From: SPCO01 sp964427285
GTDB taxonomy: Bacteria > Chloroflexota > Limnocylindria > Limnocylindrales > CSP1-4
Direction of reading: 5' to 3'
NCBI GenBank assembly: GCA_964427285.1
Contig: CAYRTS010000055.1
Location: forward strand, 1-19,705
DNA length: 19,705 nucleotides
Of this stretch, positions 6,661 to 13,202 are shown piece by piece; position 1 is the first letter of the stretch; every line of letters starts with the position of its first letter. The notes below the pieces were generated by a model. The model saw only the letters and a program-made list of their open reading frames with translations. It was not told the DNA's origin and ran no database searches. Position numbers and translations under genes: made by a program.

Positions 6661-8499
6661 ATGTTTAGCCTGCTGGCGGGATGGCTCAGGAAGGCTGCCA
6701 AGCCGAACGTGGTGCGACGCGCACTGATCACATCGGTGGTCGTCGGCACCATCCTGGTCGTCATCAACCACGCCGAATATCTCTTCATGCTGCGCTTCGA
6801 TCCCCAGCTGATCCTGCCGGTCCTCCTGACCTACGCGGTGCCATACGTCGTCGCAACGATCTCCAGCGTGGCAGCGACCAGCGGGCAGGAGACGGCGACC
6901 GAGGCCGGTCACCTCGAGGGCGATCGAATGACCGAGCTGCTCAGTCGGGTGCCCGGCCAGAACCCGAACCCCGTCCTTCGAATGCAACGCAATGGCCGAC
7001 TGGTCTACGCAAACGACTCCAGCAAGCCGCTGCGAGTGGCCTTCGGCGCCGAGATCGGCGACATCATCCCGGAGGACTTCCGGATCAGGTTCCTCGCGGC
7101 CGCCGACGCGGGTCAACAAGAGGCAATCGAGGTGCCGGCGGGAGTCCTGACGTTCCGTGTCCTGCCCGTCGCGGTCCCGGAAGCGGACCTGGTCAACCTG
7201 TACGGCACCGACATTACCGGGGCGAAGGTCGTCGAGCGCTTCCCGGAACGGAACCCCAACCCGGTCATGCGCATGTCGCCTGATGGCACCCTCCTCTACG
7301 CCAACGCGGCCAGCGTGCCGGTCGCGCGGGCCCTCGGACTTGCGCATGGCGACCCGTTTCCGCCGGAGATCCGTGACCTGTCCCTGGCGGCGGTGACGCA
7401 GACGGATGCCCCTCCGTTCGTCGTCCAGGGCGAGGGACGGACATTCGCGTTCAAGCCGGTACACATCCCGGAATTCGGGTTCGTCAACCTGTACGGCACG
7501 GATGTCACCGCCCAGCGGGCGATGGACAAGTTCCCCGATCGCAACCCGAATCCGGTCATGCGCGTGTCGCGAAGCGGACAGCTGACGTACGCCAACCCCG
7601 CCAGCGAGCCGATCCGTCGCGCGCTCGATGTCCAGGTCGGGAAGCCGCTGCCGCCGGCGTTCCTCGCCAGGGTCACGGCCTCCATCGAGGCGCCGGCCGC
7701 GGGTGCACTGGAGGTCGCGATCGACGACCAGATCTTCGAGGTGCTCGTGGTCTCGCTTGACGAGTTCGAGTCGATCAACCTGTACGGCACGGACGTCACA
7801 GCAGCGCGCGCGGTCGCCGACGCCAGGCGACGCAGCGACGAACTGTTGCTCAACATCCTGCCGCCCTCCATCAAGGATCGGTTGCTTGCTGGTGAGCAGG
7901 TCATCGCCGACCGCTTCGATGACATGACCGTCATGTTCGCCGACTGCGTCCGCTTCACGGAGATGTCCTCGCGCATGTCGCCGCCAGACCTTGTCCGTCT
8001 CCTCAACGAGGTCTTTTCGATCTTTGACCGGCTGGCTGACCAGTACGGGGTCGAGAAGATCAAGACCATCGGCGATGCCTACATGGTTGTCGGAGGGCTC
8101 ACGCCCGATGGCCGCCGGGACCACGCCGCCCAGGTCGCCGACATGGCGCTCGACATGCTGGCGGAGATGGCCTCGTTCCAGACGCCGTTCGGACAATCGC
8201 TCGAGATCCGGATCGGGATCCATACCGGGCCGACGGTCGCGGGCGTCATCGGGCTCAAGAAGTTCATCTACGACGTGTGGGGCGATGCCGTGAACACCGC
8301 CAGCCGGATGGAATCGCAGGGCGAGCCCGGCCGTATCCAGGTCTCGGCGCCAACCTACGAGCGGTTGGGGGGCGACTACACCTTTGAGGCACGAGGCACG
8401 ATCGAGGTCAAGGGCAAGGGGCCCATGGACACCTATTTCCTCACGGGACGCCGTACTGATACGACCTGGAGCCCGTCGTCGGTCGCCCAACCGCACTAG
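6661..8499 (+). CDS. NrtS-(PAS-like)3-class III adenylate cyclase
   Basis: The protein has 612 residues. Residues 12-74 hold two transmembrane helices (about 22-36 and 49-66) with VVGTILVVINHAEY and LLTYAVPYVVATISS, the pattern of the small NrtS nitrate/nitrite transporter family. Three tandem PAS-like units follow with an exact 97-residue period: NPNPV at 101, 198 and 295, and LYGTD at 180, 277 and 374. A short helical linker (ELLLNILPPSIKDRLL) leads to a class III cyclase domain. It has metal-binding Asp428 and Asp472, adenine-selecting Lys468 (KIKTIGDAYM) and Asp538 (YDVWGDAVNTASRM), and transition-state Asn545 and Arg549. All key residues are kept, and Lys/Asp predict cAMP rather than cGMP. 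The longer upstream frame overlaps the nitroreductase and is not coding. The ligand sensed is unknown. A nitrogen oxyanion or membrane-state signal through the NrtS part is an inference. Confidence 0.9.
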   Translation: MFSLLAGWLRKAAKPNVVRRALITSVVVGTILVVINHAEYLFMLRFDPQLILPVLLTYAVPYVVATISSVAATSGQETATEAGHLEGDRMTELLSRVPGQNPNPVLRMQRNGRLVYANDSSKPLRVAFGAEIGDIIPEDFRIRFLAAADAGQQEAIEVPAGVLTFRVLPVAVPEADLVNLYGTDITGAKVVERFPERNPNPVMRMSPDGTLLYANAASVPVARALGLAHGDPFPPEIRDLSLAAVTQTDAPPFVVQGEGRTFAFKPVHIPEFGFVNLYGTDVTAQRAMDKFPDRNPNPVMRVSRSGQLTYANPASEPIRRALDVQVGKPLPPAFLARVTASIEAPAAGALEVAIDDQIFEVLVVSLDEFESINLYGTDVTAARAVADARRRSDELLLNILPPSIKDRLLAGEQVIADRFDDMTVMFADCVRFTEMSSRMSPPDLVRLLNEVFSIFDRLADQYGVEKIKTIGDAYMVVGGLTPDGRRDHAAQVADMALDMLAEMASFQTPFGQSLEIRIGIHTGPTVAGVIGLKKFIYDVWGDAVNTASRMESQGEPGRIQVSAPTYERLGGDYTFEARGTIEVKGKGPMDTYFLTGRRTDTTWSPSSVAQPH

Positions 8500-8547
8500 T
8501 GGCTCGCCACCTTGCCGTTCGATCCGCAAGGGCATCTGCAACGGTCC

Positions 8548-10404
8548 CTATGCCTCGGCGATCACCCCGATGGAGATCCGAAACCCGGCACGGCGGAGCT
8601 GCGCCGACATCAGGGTGCCCTGGCCAATGGGTTGGTCACCGGGAAACCAGCGAACCCACTCCTCGTTGAAGGTGTCGAATTCGGTCAGATCGCGTAGCGA
8701 CCAGTTGGCCCAGACCACCTTGTCCAGGGAGCTGCCCGAGGCTTCAAGCATGGCCTTGAGGTTGTGCAGGCATTGGCGAGTTTGGTCCTTGATCGCGCCG
8801 CTCATCACCCGGCCCGTCTCGGGGTCGACCGGCCCGATGGCCGAGACGTACACCATGCCGCCGGCCGTGACCGCCCGGCCGCGACCCACTGACACCGGCG
8901 GCGCCACGTCCTCGGATGGCAGGCCGGGCCCGGTGCTCCAGCTGCCCTTCCCGGGCCGCGCCTGCGCCGGCTTGGTGGGATCCTCGGCCGGAATGCCGAA
9001 CTCCCCGGGTGGCAACGCAATGCCGTTGGCCTTGAACTTCGGCATGAACGTTGGCCGAATGCCCGTCGGCTTGAGGGCGCCTTCGATCTTGCCGTCCCGA
9101 AACCCAGTCTGCTCGAAGACGAAGATGTCCTGGGTCAGGATCTCGTCGTCCTCGATCCCGTACACCTCGGTGATGTTGGTCACCTTGCGGGTGCCGTCCT
9201 TGAGGCGCGCCGTCTGGACGATCAGGTCTACGGCGGAGGCGACCTGCTCGCGGATCGCCCGCAGCGGCATCTCGTAGCCGGTCATGAGGACCATCGTCTC
9301 GAGCCGCCGGAGCATGTCCTCGGGGCTGTTGGCGTGGCCGGTGGACAGGGAGCCCTCCTGGCCCGTCGTCATCGCCTGGATCATGTCCAGGGCCTCACCG
9401 CCGCGACACTCCCCGACGATGATCCGGTCGGGACGCATGTGCAGGGCGTTGCGCAACAGGTGGCGCATGGTGATCTCGCCCTCGCCTTCGAGGTTCGGCG
9501 GGCGCGACTCGAGGGTCACCACGTGGGCCTGCTGGAGCTGCAACTCGGCAGCATCCTCGATGGTGATGATCCGTTCGTCCTCGGGAATGAACGAGGACAG
9601 CACATTGAGGGTGGTCGTCTTGCCGGAGCCGGTGCCGCCCGAGACGAACACGCTCAGGCGCGCCTCCACGCAGGCCTTGAGGAAGTCGAACATCTCGGCC
9701 GTCGCGGTTCCAAACCGGATCAGGTCTTCGACCATGTATGGCTTGGCGGAGAACTTTCGGACGGTGATGACCGGCCCGACGAGGGAGAGCGGCGCGATGA
9801 CCGCGTTGACCCGCGATCCGTCGGGCAGCCGCGCGTCAACCCGTGGGCTGGACTCGTCGATCCGCCGCCCCATCGGGGTGATGATCCGGTCGATGATCCG
9901 CCTGACGTGCTCGTCATTCTGGAAGACGACGTCGACGCGCTCGATCTTGCCGCGGCGTTCGATGTAGATGTGGTTCGGCCCGTTGACCATCACCTCGGTG
10001 ATCGTCTCGTCGGCGAGGAGCGGGCCGATGGGTCCGAACCCGATGACCTCGTCGACCATCTCGTCGATCAGGCGGCGTCGTTCGTCGCGAGTGACCGCGA
10101 ACTCACAGGTGCTGAGCGTCCGGTCGACGCCGCTCTCGATCCTGGTCCGGGTGGCGGAGGCGTTGGAGTGGTCGAAGCTCGAATCGATGGCGCCGATGAC
10201 TTCACGTTCGAGGCGAGCCCTGATCCCGCGGAGCATCTCTTCGCGAACCGGCGATCGACCGGATTCCAGGTTCTGACCGGCGGCGGGAAGCGGGGGCAGG
10301 TTGGGCGAAACGGCCGGGGCATCGATCGCGACCGGCACCATTCCCCCGACGTTGAAGCCTTCCGCCTGTCGTTGCGCCTTCTCGACGCGTTGCGCCAGCG
10401 ACAT
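8548..10404 (-). CDS. CpaF/TadA-like secretion ATPase with C-terminal Rid (YjgF/UK114) domain
   Basis: The protein has 618 residues. Residues about 55-468 are a type II/IV secretion ATPase of the CpaF/TadA class: N-terminal domain with DEVIGFGPIGPLLADETITE, Walker A GGTGSGKT at 256-263, Asp box ITIEDAAELQL, Walker B region RIIVGECRGGEALDM (327-341) and His box TTGQEGSLSTGHANS. The CpaF part ends normally near ALPPGEFG (463-470). A Pro/Gly/Ser linker follows, then residues about 505-618 form a Rid domain (AVTAGGMVYVSAIGPVDPET, then a helix LHNLKAMLEASGSSLDKVV). The ligand Arg of RidA (Arg105 in E. coli) aligns with Gln595 and the late Glu with Gly, so it resembles Rid subfamilies without imine-deaminase activity. 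ATG 10404 has GGGGGA about 7 nt upstream. No TadB, TadC or pilin genes lie next to it. Confidence 0.92.
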   Translation of the reverse strand: MSLAQRVEKAQRQAEGFNVGGMVPVAIDAPAVSPNLPPLPAAGQNLESGRSPVREEMLRGIRARLEREVIGAIDSSFDHSNASATRTRIESGVDRTLSTCEFAVTRDERRRLIDEMVDEVIGFGPIGPLLADETITEVMVNGPNHIYIERRGKIERVDVVFQNDEHVRRIIDRIITPMGRRIDESSPRVDARLPDGSRVNAVIAPLSLVGPVITVRKFSAKPYMVEDLIRFGTATAEMFDFLKACVEARLSVFVSGGTGSGKTTTLNVLSSFIPEDERIITIEDAAELQLQQAHVVTLESRPPNLEGEGEITMRHLLRNALHMRPDRIIVGECRGGEALDMIQAMTTGQEGSLSTGHANSPEDMLRRLETMVLMTGYEMPLRAIREQVASAVDLIVQTARLKDGTRKVTNITEVYGIEDDEILTQDIFVFEQTGFRDGKIEGALKPTGIRPTFMPKFKANGIALPPGEFGIPAEDPTKPAQARPGKGSWSTGPGLPSEDVAPPVSVGRGRAVTAGGMVYVSAIGPVDPETGRVMSGAIKDQTRQCLHNLKAMLEASGSSLDKVVWANWSLRDLTEFDTFNEEWVRWFPGDQPIGQGTLMSAQLRRAGFRISIGVIAEA

Positions 10405-10542
10405 CAGCTGGTCCCCCGAGCGTGCGTCGTGACGTCCATGGTGTCTTCCCCGTAGTGGGGCGGCATCGCCCCGGATGATTGCGACTCCAACTGATGGTTC
10501 CCGATGACCGGGCCACCGCTGCTGGAGCTCTCATCATCGCGC

Positions 10543-10566
10543 CCAGTACTGGTCTCGTCCAGTACT
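10543..10566. repeat. Direct repeat CCAGTACT x2 in the divergent gap
   Basis: CCAGTACT occurs at 10543-10550 and 10559-10566, and CCAGTAC again at 10657-10663 overlapping the -10-like TACCAT. All lie in the 305-nt gap between the divergent CpaF-Rid and amine oxidase genes (10405-10709). Nothing else coding is convincing in that gap. They could be regulator half-sites, but 8-bp matches are weak evidence. Confidence 0.25.
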
Positions 10567-10660
10567 CATGGCTGGGCGGCACCGCACAAGACCGGCGCAG
10601 ATCTCAGCAAACGCGCTCGAAACGTGGTGTCCGGGCGCACCACGGTCATCTGGGGGCCAG

Positions 10661-10666
10661 TACCAT
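10661..10666 (+). promoter_or_regulatory. -10-like element (TACCAT) for the amine oxidase
   Basis: TACCAT would give a transcript with a leader of roughly 37 nt, in which GAGGA (10698-10702) stands 7 nt before GTG 10710. Unlike several neighbours, this gene therefore appears to have a conventional ribosome binding site. No clear -35 is visible. Confidence 0.3.
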
Positions 10667-10709
10667 CAGACAGCATCCGCCGAACGCCGCCACCGTTGAG
10701 GACTCCGCC

Positions 10710-12158
10710 GTGACCAGTCCGATCAACCTGCTGGAAACCATTCGCGCAGGGCTCCCCAGGCACGCGGGACCACCGAAGCATGTGGTCGTCGTCGGCGCCG
10801 GCATGGCTGGCCTGACGGCCGCATTGCTGCTCAAGGAGGCGGGCCACCGGGTCACCATCCTCGAGGCGCGCAACCGGTTGGGCGGCCGGGTCTACACGTA
10901 TCGCGGGTTCGCCGATGGGATGTACGGGGAATTCGGCGCGATGCGCTTTCCGAAGCAGCATCACCTCGGCCAATACCTGATCAACGAGCGCTTCGAATTG
11001 AAGACGACGCCGTTCCCGATGTTCGACGAGGACACGTTCATGTACCTGGACGGGAAGCTCGTCCGGCGCAGCGATTTCGTTGCCGAGAGCTTCGACTTCA
11101 ACCTCCCGCCGGGCGAACGCGGCTCGCTTCCGGCGGAGATCCTCAAGCGGGCCATGCAGCCGTTGCGCGATCTCGTCGAGCAACCCGACGGCTGGCGCCG
11201 GATCATCGAGACCTACGACGGGTATTCGCTGCTGAGCTATCTCGTGGAGCGCGAGGTCAGCGAGGGTGCCCGCCAGTTGCTGGGTTCGCTGCTGGATCTG
11301 GAGGGCCGAGCGCACTTTTCGCTGGTCGAGTGGTTCGCGCACTACCACGAGGATGTCTTCGGCGATCTCGTGTTCATCACCGACGGCGCGGACTCACTGC
11401 CGAACGCGTTCGCGCCGCTCCTGTCGAACGAGACCAGGTTCGGTGCCGTCGTCCACGCCATCGAGCAGCGACCCGACGACGTCACGGTCCGTTTCCGGGA
11501 CGGAGCCGGGACCGCCATGTCCGTGACCGCGGACGAATGCGTTCTCACCGTTCCGCTGGTCTTGCTGCGACACATGGAGATCGGTGGTCTCGACCCCGAC
11601 AAGCGGTTCACCCTGCGCAATGTGTATTACGGCCGCGCGCACAAGATCTTCATGCAGTTCAGCCGAAAGTGGTGGGTCGAGGACTACAACATCACTCAAG
11701 GCGTGACGGTGACGGACCTGGCCATCCGCAACGTCGTCTACACGCCAGCGGGCCAGGTCCCGGGGGTGGATCGGGGCGTGCTCATCGCCTCGTATGCCTG
11801 GGAGCAGGACAGCATTGCCTATGGCATGTTGAGCGAGGCCGACCGTATCTCCCAGGCCCTCGAGGACCTGTGCAAGATCCACCCGGAGGCCCGCGCGACG
11901 TTCGAATACGGCATCTCGTATGACTGGGCCCTGGACCCGTTCGCCGGCGGGATCGGCCCGCTCTTCCGACCATTCGAGATGCGCAGCCAGTTCTACGACG
12001 ACATCGTCCGTCCGGTCGGCCGCCTGTGGTTCGCCAACGACGCCTGCGACCAGCGGGCGCGGCGCTGGATCGAGGGTGCGATCAACGCCGCTGTCAAGAA
12101 CGCCTGGGCGATCAACGCCGGGATGCGCAACGAACTGCCACAGGCGGCTGACGGCTAA
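10710..12158 (+). CDS. Flavin monoamine/L-amino-acid oxidase family protein
   Basis: The protein has 482 residues and no signal peptide. The N-terminal Rossmann motif is VVVVGAGMAGLTAALLLKEA (G-x-G-x-x-G at 29-34), followed by VTILEARNRLGGRVYTYR, in which Glu binds the FAD ribose and the GGR stretch contacts the pyrophosphate. The middle contains the family's substrate-domain segments, including EFGAMRFPKQHH, typical of L-amino-acid oxidases. The C-terminal FAD segment is GRLWFANDACDQRARRWIEG. The WIEGAI part is canonical, but the usual A-G-E-H-T is replaced by A-N-D-A-C. It probably oxidises an amine or amino acid with release of ammonia and hydrogen peroxide, or acts as a dehydrogenase. GTG 10710 follows GAGGA by 7 nt and longer starts have unsupported N-termini. 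Substrate unknown. Confidence 0.88.
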   Translation: MTSPINLLETIRAGLPRHAGPPKHVVVVGAGMAGLTAALLLKEAGHRVTILEARNRLGGRVYTYRGFADGMYGEFGAMRFPKQHHLGQYLINERFELKTTPFPMFDEDTFMYLDGKLVRRSDFVAESFDFNLPPGERGSLPAEILKRAMQPLRDLVEQPDGWRRIIETYDGYSLLSYLVEREVSEGARQLLGSLLDLEGRAHFSLVEWFAHYHEDVFGDLVFITDGADSLPNAFAPLLSNETRFGAVVHAIEQRPDDVTVRFRDGAGTAMSVTADECVLTVPLVLLRHMEIGGLDPDKRFTLRNVYYGRAHKIFMQFSRKWWVEDYNITQGVTVTDLAIRNVVYTPAGQVPGVDRGVLIASYAWEQDSIAYGMLSEADRISQALEDLCKIHPEARATFEYGISYDWALDPFAGGIGPLFRPFEMRSQFYDDIVRPVGRLWFANDACDQRARRWIEGAINAAVKNAWAINAGMRNELPQAADG

Positions 12159-12160
12159 CC

Positions 12161-12239
12161 GGATTGCGGGTCGGCGCCGGGCAACCAGGTTGCCGGTTGG
12201 CGCCGGGTAACCAGGTTGCGAGTCGGCGCCGCGCAGCCG
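12161..12239. repeat. Three tandem 26/27-bp units with GGCGCC core
   Basis: Units at 12161-12187, 12188-12213 and 12214-12239 follow the pattern GGTTGC-N-GGTYGGCGCCGGGYAACCA. Unit 1 has one inserted base and unit 3 has diverged at its end. Each unit is partly self-complementary (GGTTGCC against GGTAACC, plus GGCGCC). The array begins 2 nt after the amine oxidase stop and lies between convergent genes, so it may act as a structured transcription end for one or both. No T-run is present. Confidence 0.65.
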
Positions 12240-12269
12240 TGTCGCGATGCTGCCCGGCCCGCTGCGACG

Positions 12270-12539
12270 TCAGACCGGGTTAGTGAACCAGATCGCGGGC
12301 TCGCCGTCGACCCCCGCCGACGCCATGGCCGCGTGCAGCTCGGGGCTGTCGGCGAAGGCACGTGCGCTGGCCAGCGTCGCGAAGTCGTGGGTCACCGTGA
12401 TCTCGTTGGCATCGTCGACGCCGCGGTAGACGGTCTGCGCCTGCACGCCCAACTTGGTCTGGGTTGGCTTGAACGCGTCGTAGACCTGCCGCCATGCGCC
12501 GTAGTCCACGACGCGATGCTTGACGAAGAGCGTTGCCAT
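12270..12539 (-). CDS. Small dimeric alpha/beta-barrel (ABM-like) protein
   Basis: This 89-residue protein begins MATLFVKHRVVDYGAWRQVY and ends with a GEPAIWFTNPV strand. The pattern of strand, helix (W-x-x-V-Y-D-A-F), V-x-R-G-V-D-D-A-N-E, V-T-H-x-F and helix A-R-A-F-A-D-S-P-E is that of the dimeric alpha/beta-barrel superfamily. Such proteins are usually annotated as antibiotic biosynthesis monooxygenase-like or cyclase-like. Most are cofactor-free oxygenases or ligand-binding proteins, and for this subgroup no reaction is established. The start is ATG 12539, because AGGAGGG lies 8 nt upstream; the earlier GTG 12548 would sit inside that site. The gene is divergent from a MarR regulator whose operator overlaps its -35, so repression relieved by a small ligand is likely. 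Confidence 0.8.
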   Translation of the reverse strand: MATLFVKHRVVDYGAWRQVYDAFKPTQTKLGVQAQTVYRGVDDANEITVTHDFATLASARAFADSPELHAAMASAGVDGEPAIWFTNPV

Positions 12540-12605
12540 GGGTCGCACCCTCCTGGATTGGCGCAGTCGCCGGTTGACATGCGCCGGTCGTCCTGCCCCG
12601 AGGTC

Positions 12606-12633
12606 ACTGTATCAGCACTATCTGTCATGTCAA
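12606..12633 (-). promoter_or_regulatory. Promoter for the ABM-like gene
   Basis: Read on the minus strand: TTGACA (12633-12628), 16-nt spacer, TACAGT (12611-12606). The consensus -35 overlaps the left arm of the inverted repeat at 12631-12654. The leader of roughly 60 nt carries the AGGAGGG ribosome binding site. Confidence 0.65.
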
Positions 12634-12654
12634 CTACTTATACGCGGGTAGTTG
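12631..12654. promoter_or_regulatory. MarR operator: CAACTAC-N10-GTAGTTG
   Basis: A perfect 7-bp inverted repeat (12631-12637 and 12648-12654) lies in the divergent gap and overlaps the -35 boxes of both facing promoters. Its size and placement fit a MarR dimer site that would silence the ABM-like gene and the regulator itself together. Confidence 0.65.
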
Positions 12655-12680
12655 CCAATGCGCCAAATTGTGGGTAGGCT
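12652..12680 (+). promoter_or_regulatory. Promoter for the MarR regulator, leaderless
   Basis: TTGCCA (12652-12657), 17-nt spacer, TAGGCT (12675-12680). GTG 12687 follows 6 nt after the -10, so the mRNA would start at or next to the start codon. The -35 overlaps the right arm of the operator. Confidence 0.6.
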
Positions 12681-12686
12681 GCGGGC

Positions 12687-13163
12687 GTGGTGAAGCGCGA
12701 CGACCCAAGCCGCCCCGATGCGCTCTGGCTCGATGCATGGCGTGGCGTGCTCTACGCCAGCGCCAGCATCCTGCGCGTCGCGGAACCCGACCTGCTCGCG
12801 AAGGTCGGTATTCCGCTCACCTGGGTCGATGTGCTGGCCCAGCTCTACGACGCGCCAGGACGCGCCCTGCGGATTCAGGAGATCCAGGAACGATCCCTGT
12901 TCACCCGGAGCGGGATCACCCGGTTGATCGATCGGATCGAAGCCGAGGGGCTGGTCCGGCGTGAGCCCGTGCCGGGTGACCGACGCGGTGTTTTCGTGGT
13001 GCTCACCGCGGAGGGGCTCCGGCGCCATGATGCGGCCTTCGCGGCACACCTCCCGGTCATTCAGCAGGAGATCGAGCGCCGACTGACGCCAAAGCAACAA
13101 CGGGCGGTCTCCAAGGCGCTGAGCTCGTTCTGGCACGAACGGCGCGGCGACACCCCGGACTGA
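12687..13163 (+). CDS. MarR family transcriptional regulator
   Basis: This 158-residue protein has the standard MarR layout. An N-terminal dimerisation helix (LWLDAWRGVLYASASILRVA) is followed by a winged helix with ALRIQEIQERSLFTRSGITR, then LIDRIEAEGLVRREPVPGDR. The D-R-R-G-V-F-V-V-L-T-A-E-G segment is the family's wing signature. C-terminal helices (about 115-150) complete the dimer interface. It is transcribed divergently from the ABM-like gene, and the operator-like palindrome between them overlaps both promoters, so autoregulation together with control of that neighbour is expected. There is no Shine-Dalgarno; the GTG-GTG pair at 12687-12692 follows directly on the promoter. The ligand is unknown, but an aromatic or phenolic compound would be usual for the family. 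Confidence 0.92.
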   Translation: MVKRDDPSRPDALWLDAWRGVLYASASILRVAEPDLLAKVGIPLTWVDVLAQLYDAPGRALRIQEIQERSLFTRSGITRLIDRIEAEGLVRREPVPGDRRGVFVVLTAEGLRRHDAAFAAHLPVIQQEIERRLTPKQQRAVSKALSSFWHERRGDTPD

Positions 13164-13202
13164 GCGGCTCGGCCTGGCTTACCCGGCCGTGGGGCGAACC
13201 GT

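Noticed and set aside
6655..8541. 628-codon minus-strand frame opposite the cyclase
   Set aside because: Covers the whole cyclase in antisense, with a composition rich in Arg, Asp and Gly and no recognisable motif, whereas the plus strand has complete catalytic motifs.
9334..10455. 373-codon plus-strand frame opposite the CpaF-Rid gene
   Set aside because: Antisense shadow with no domain signature.
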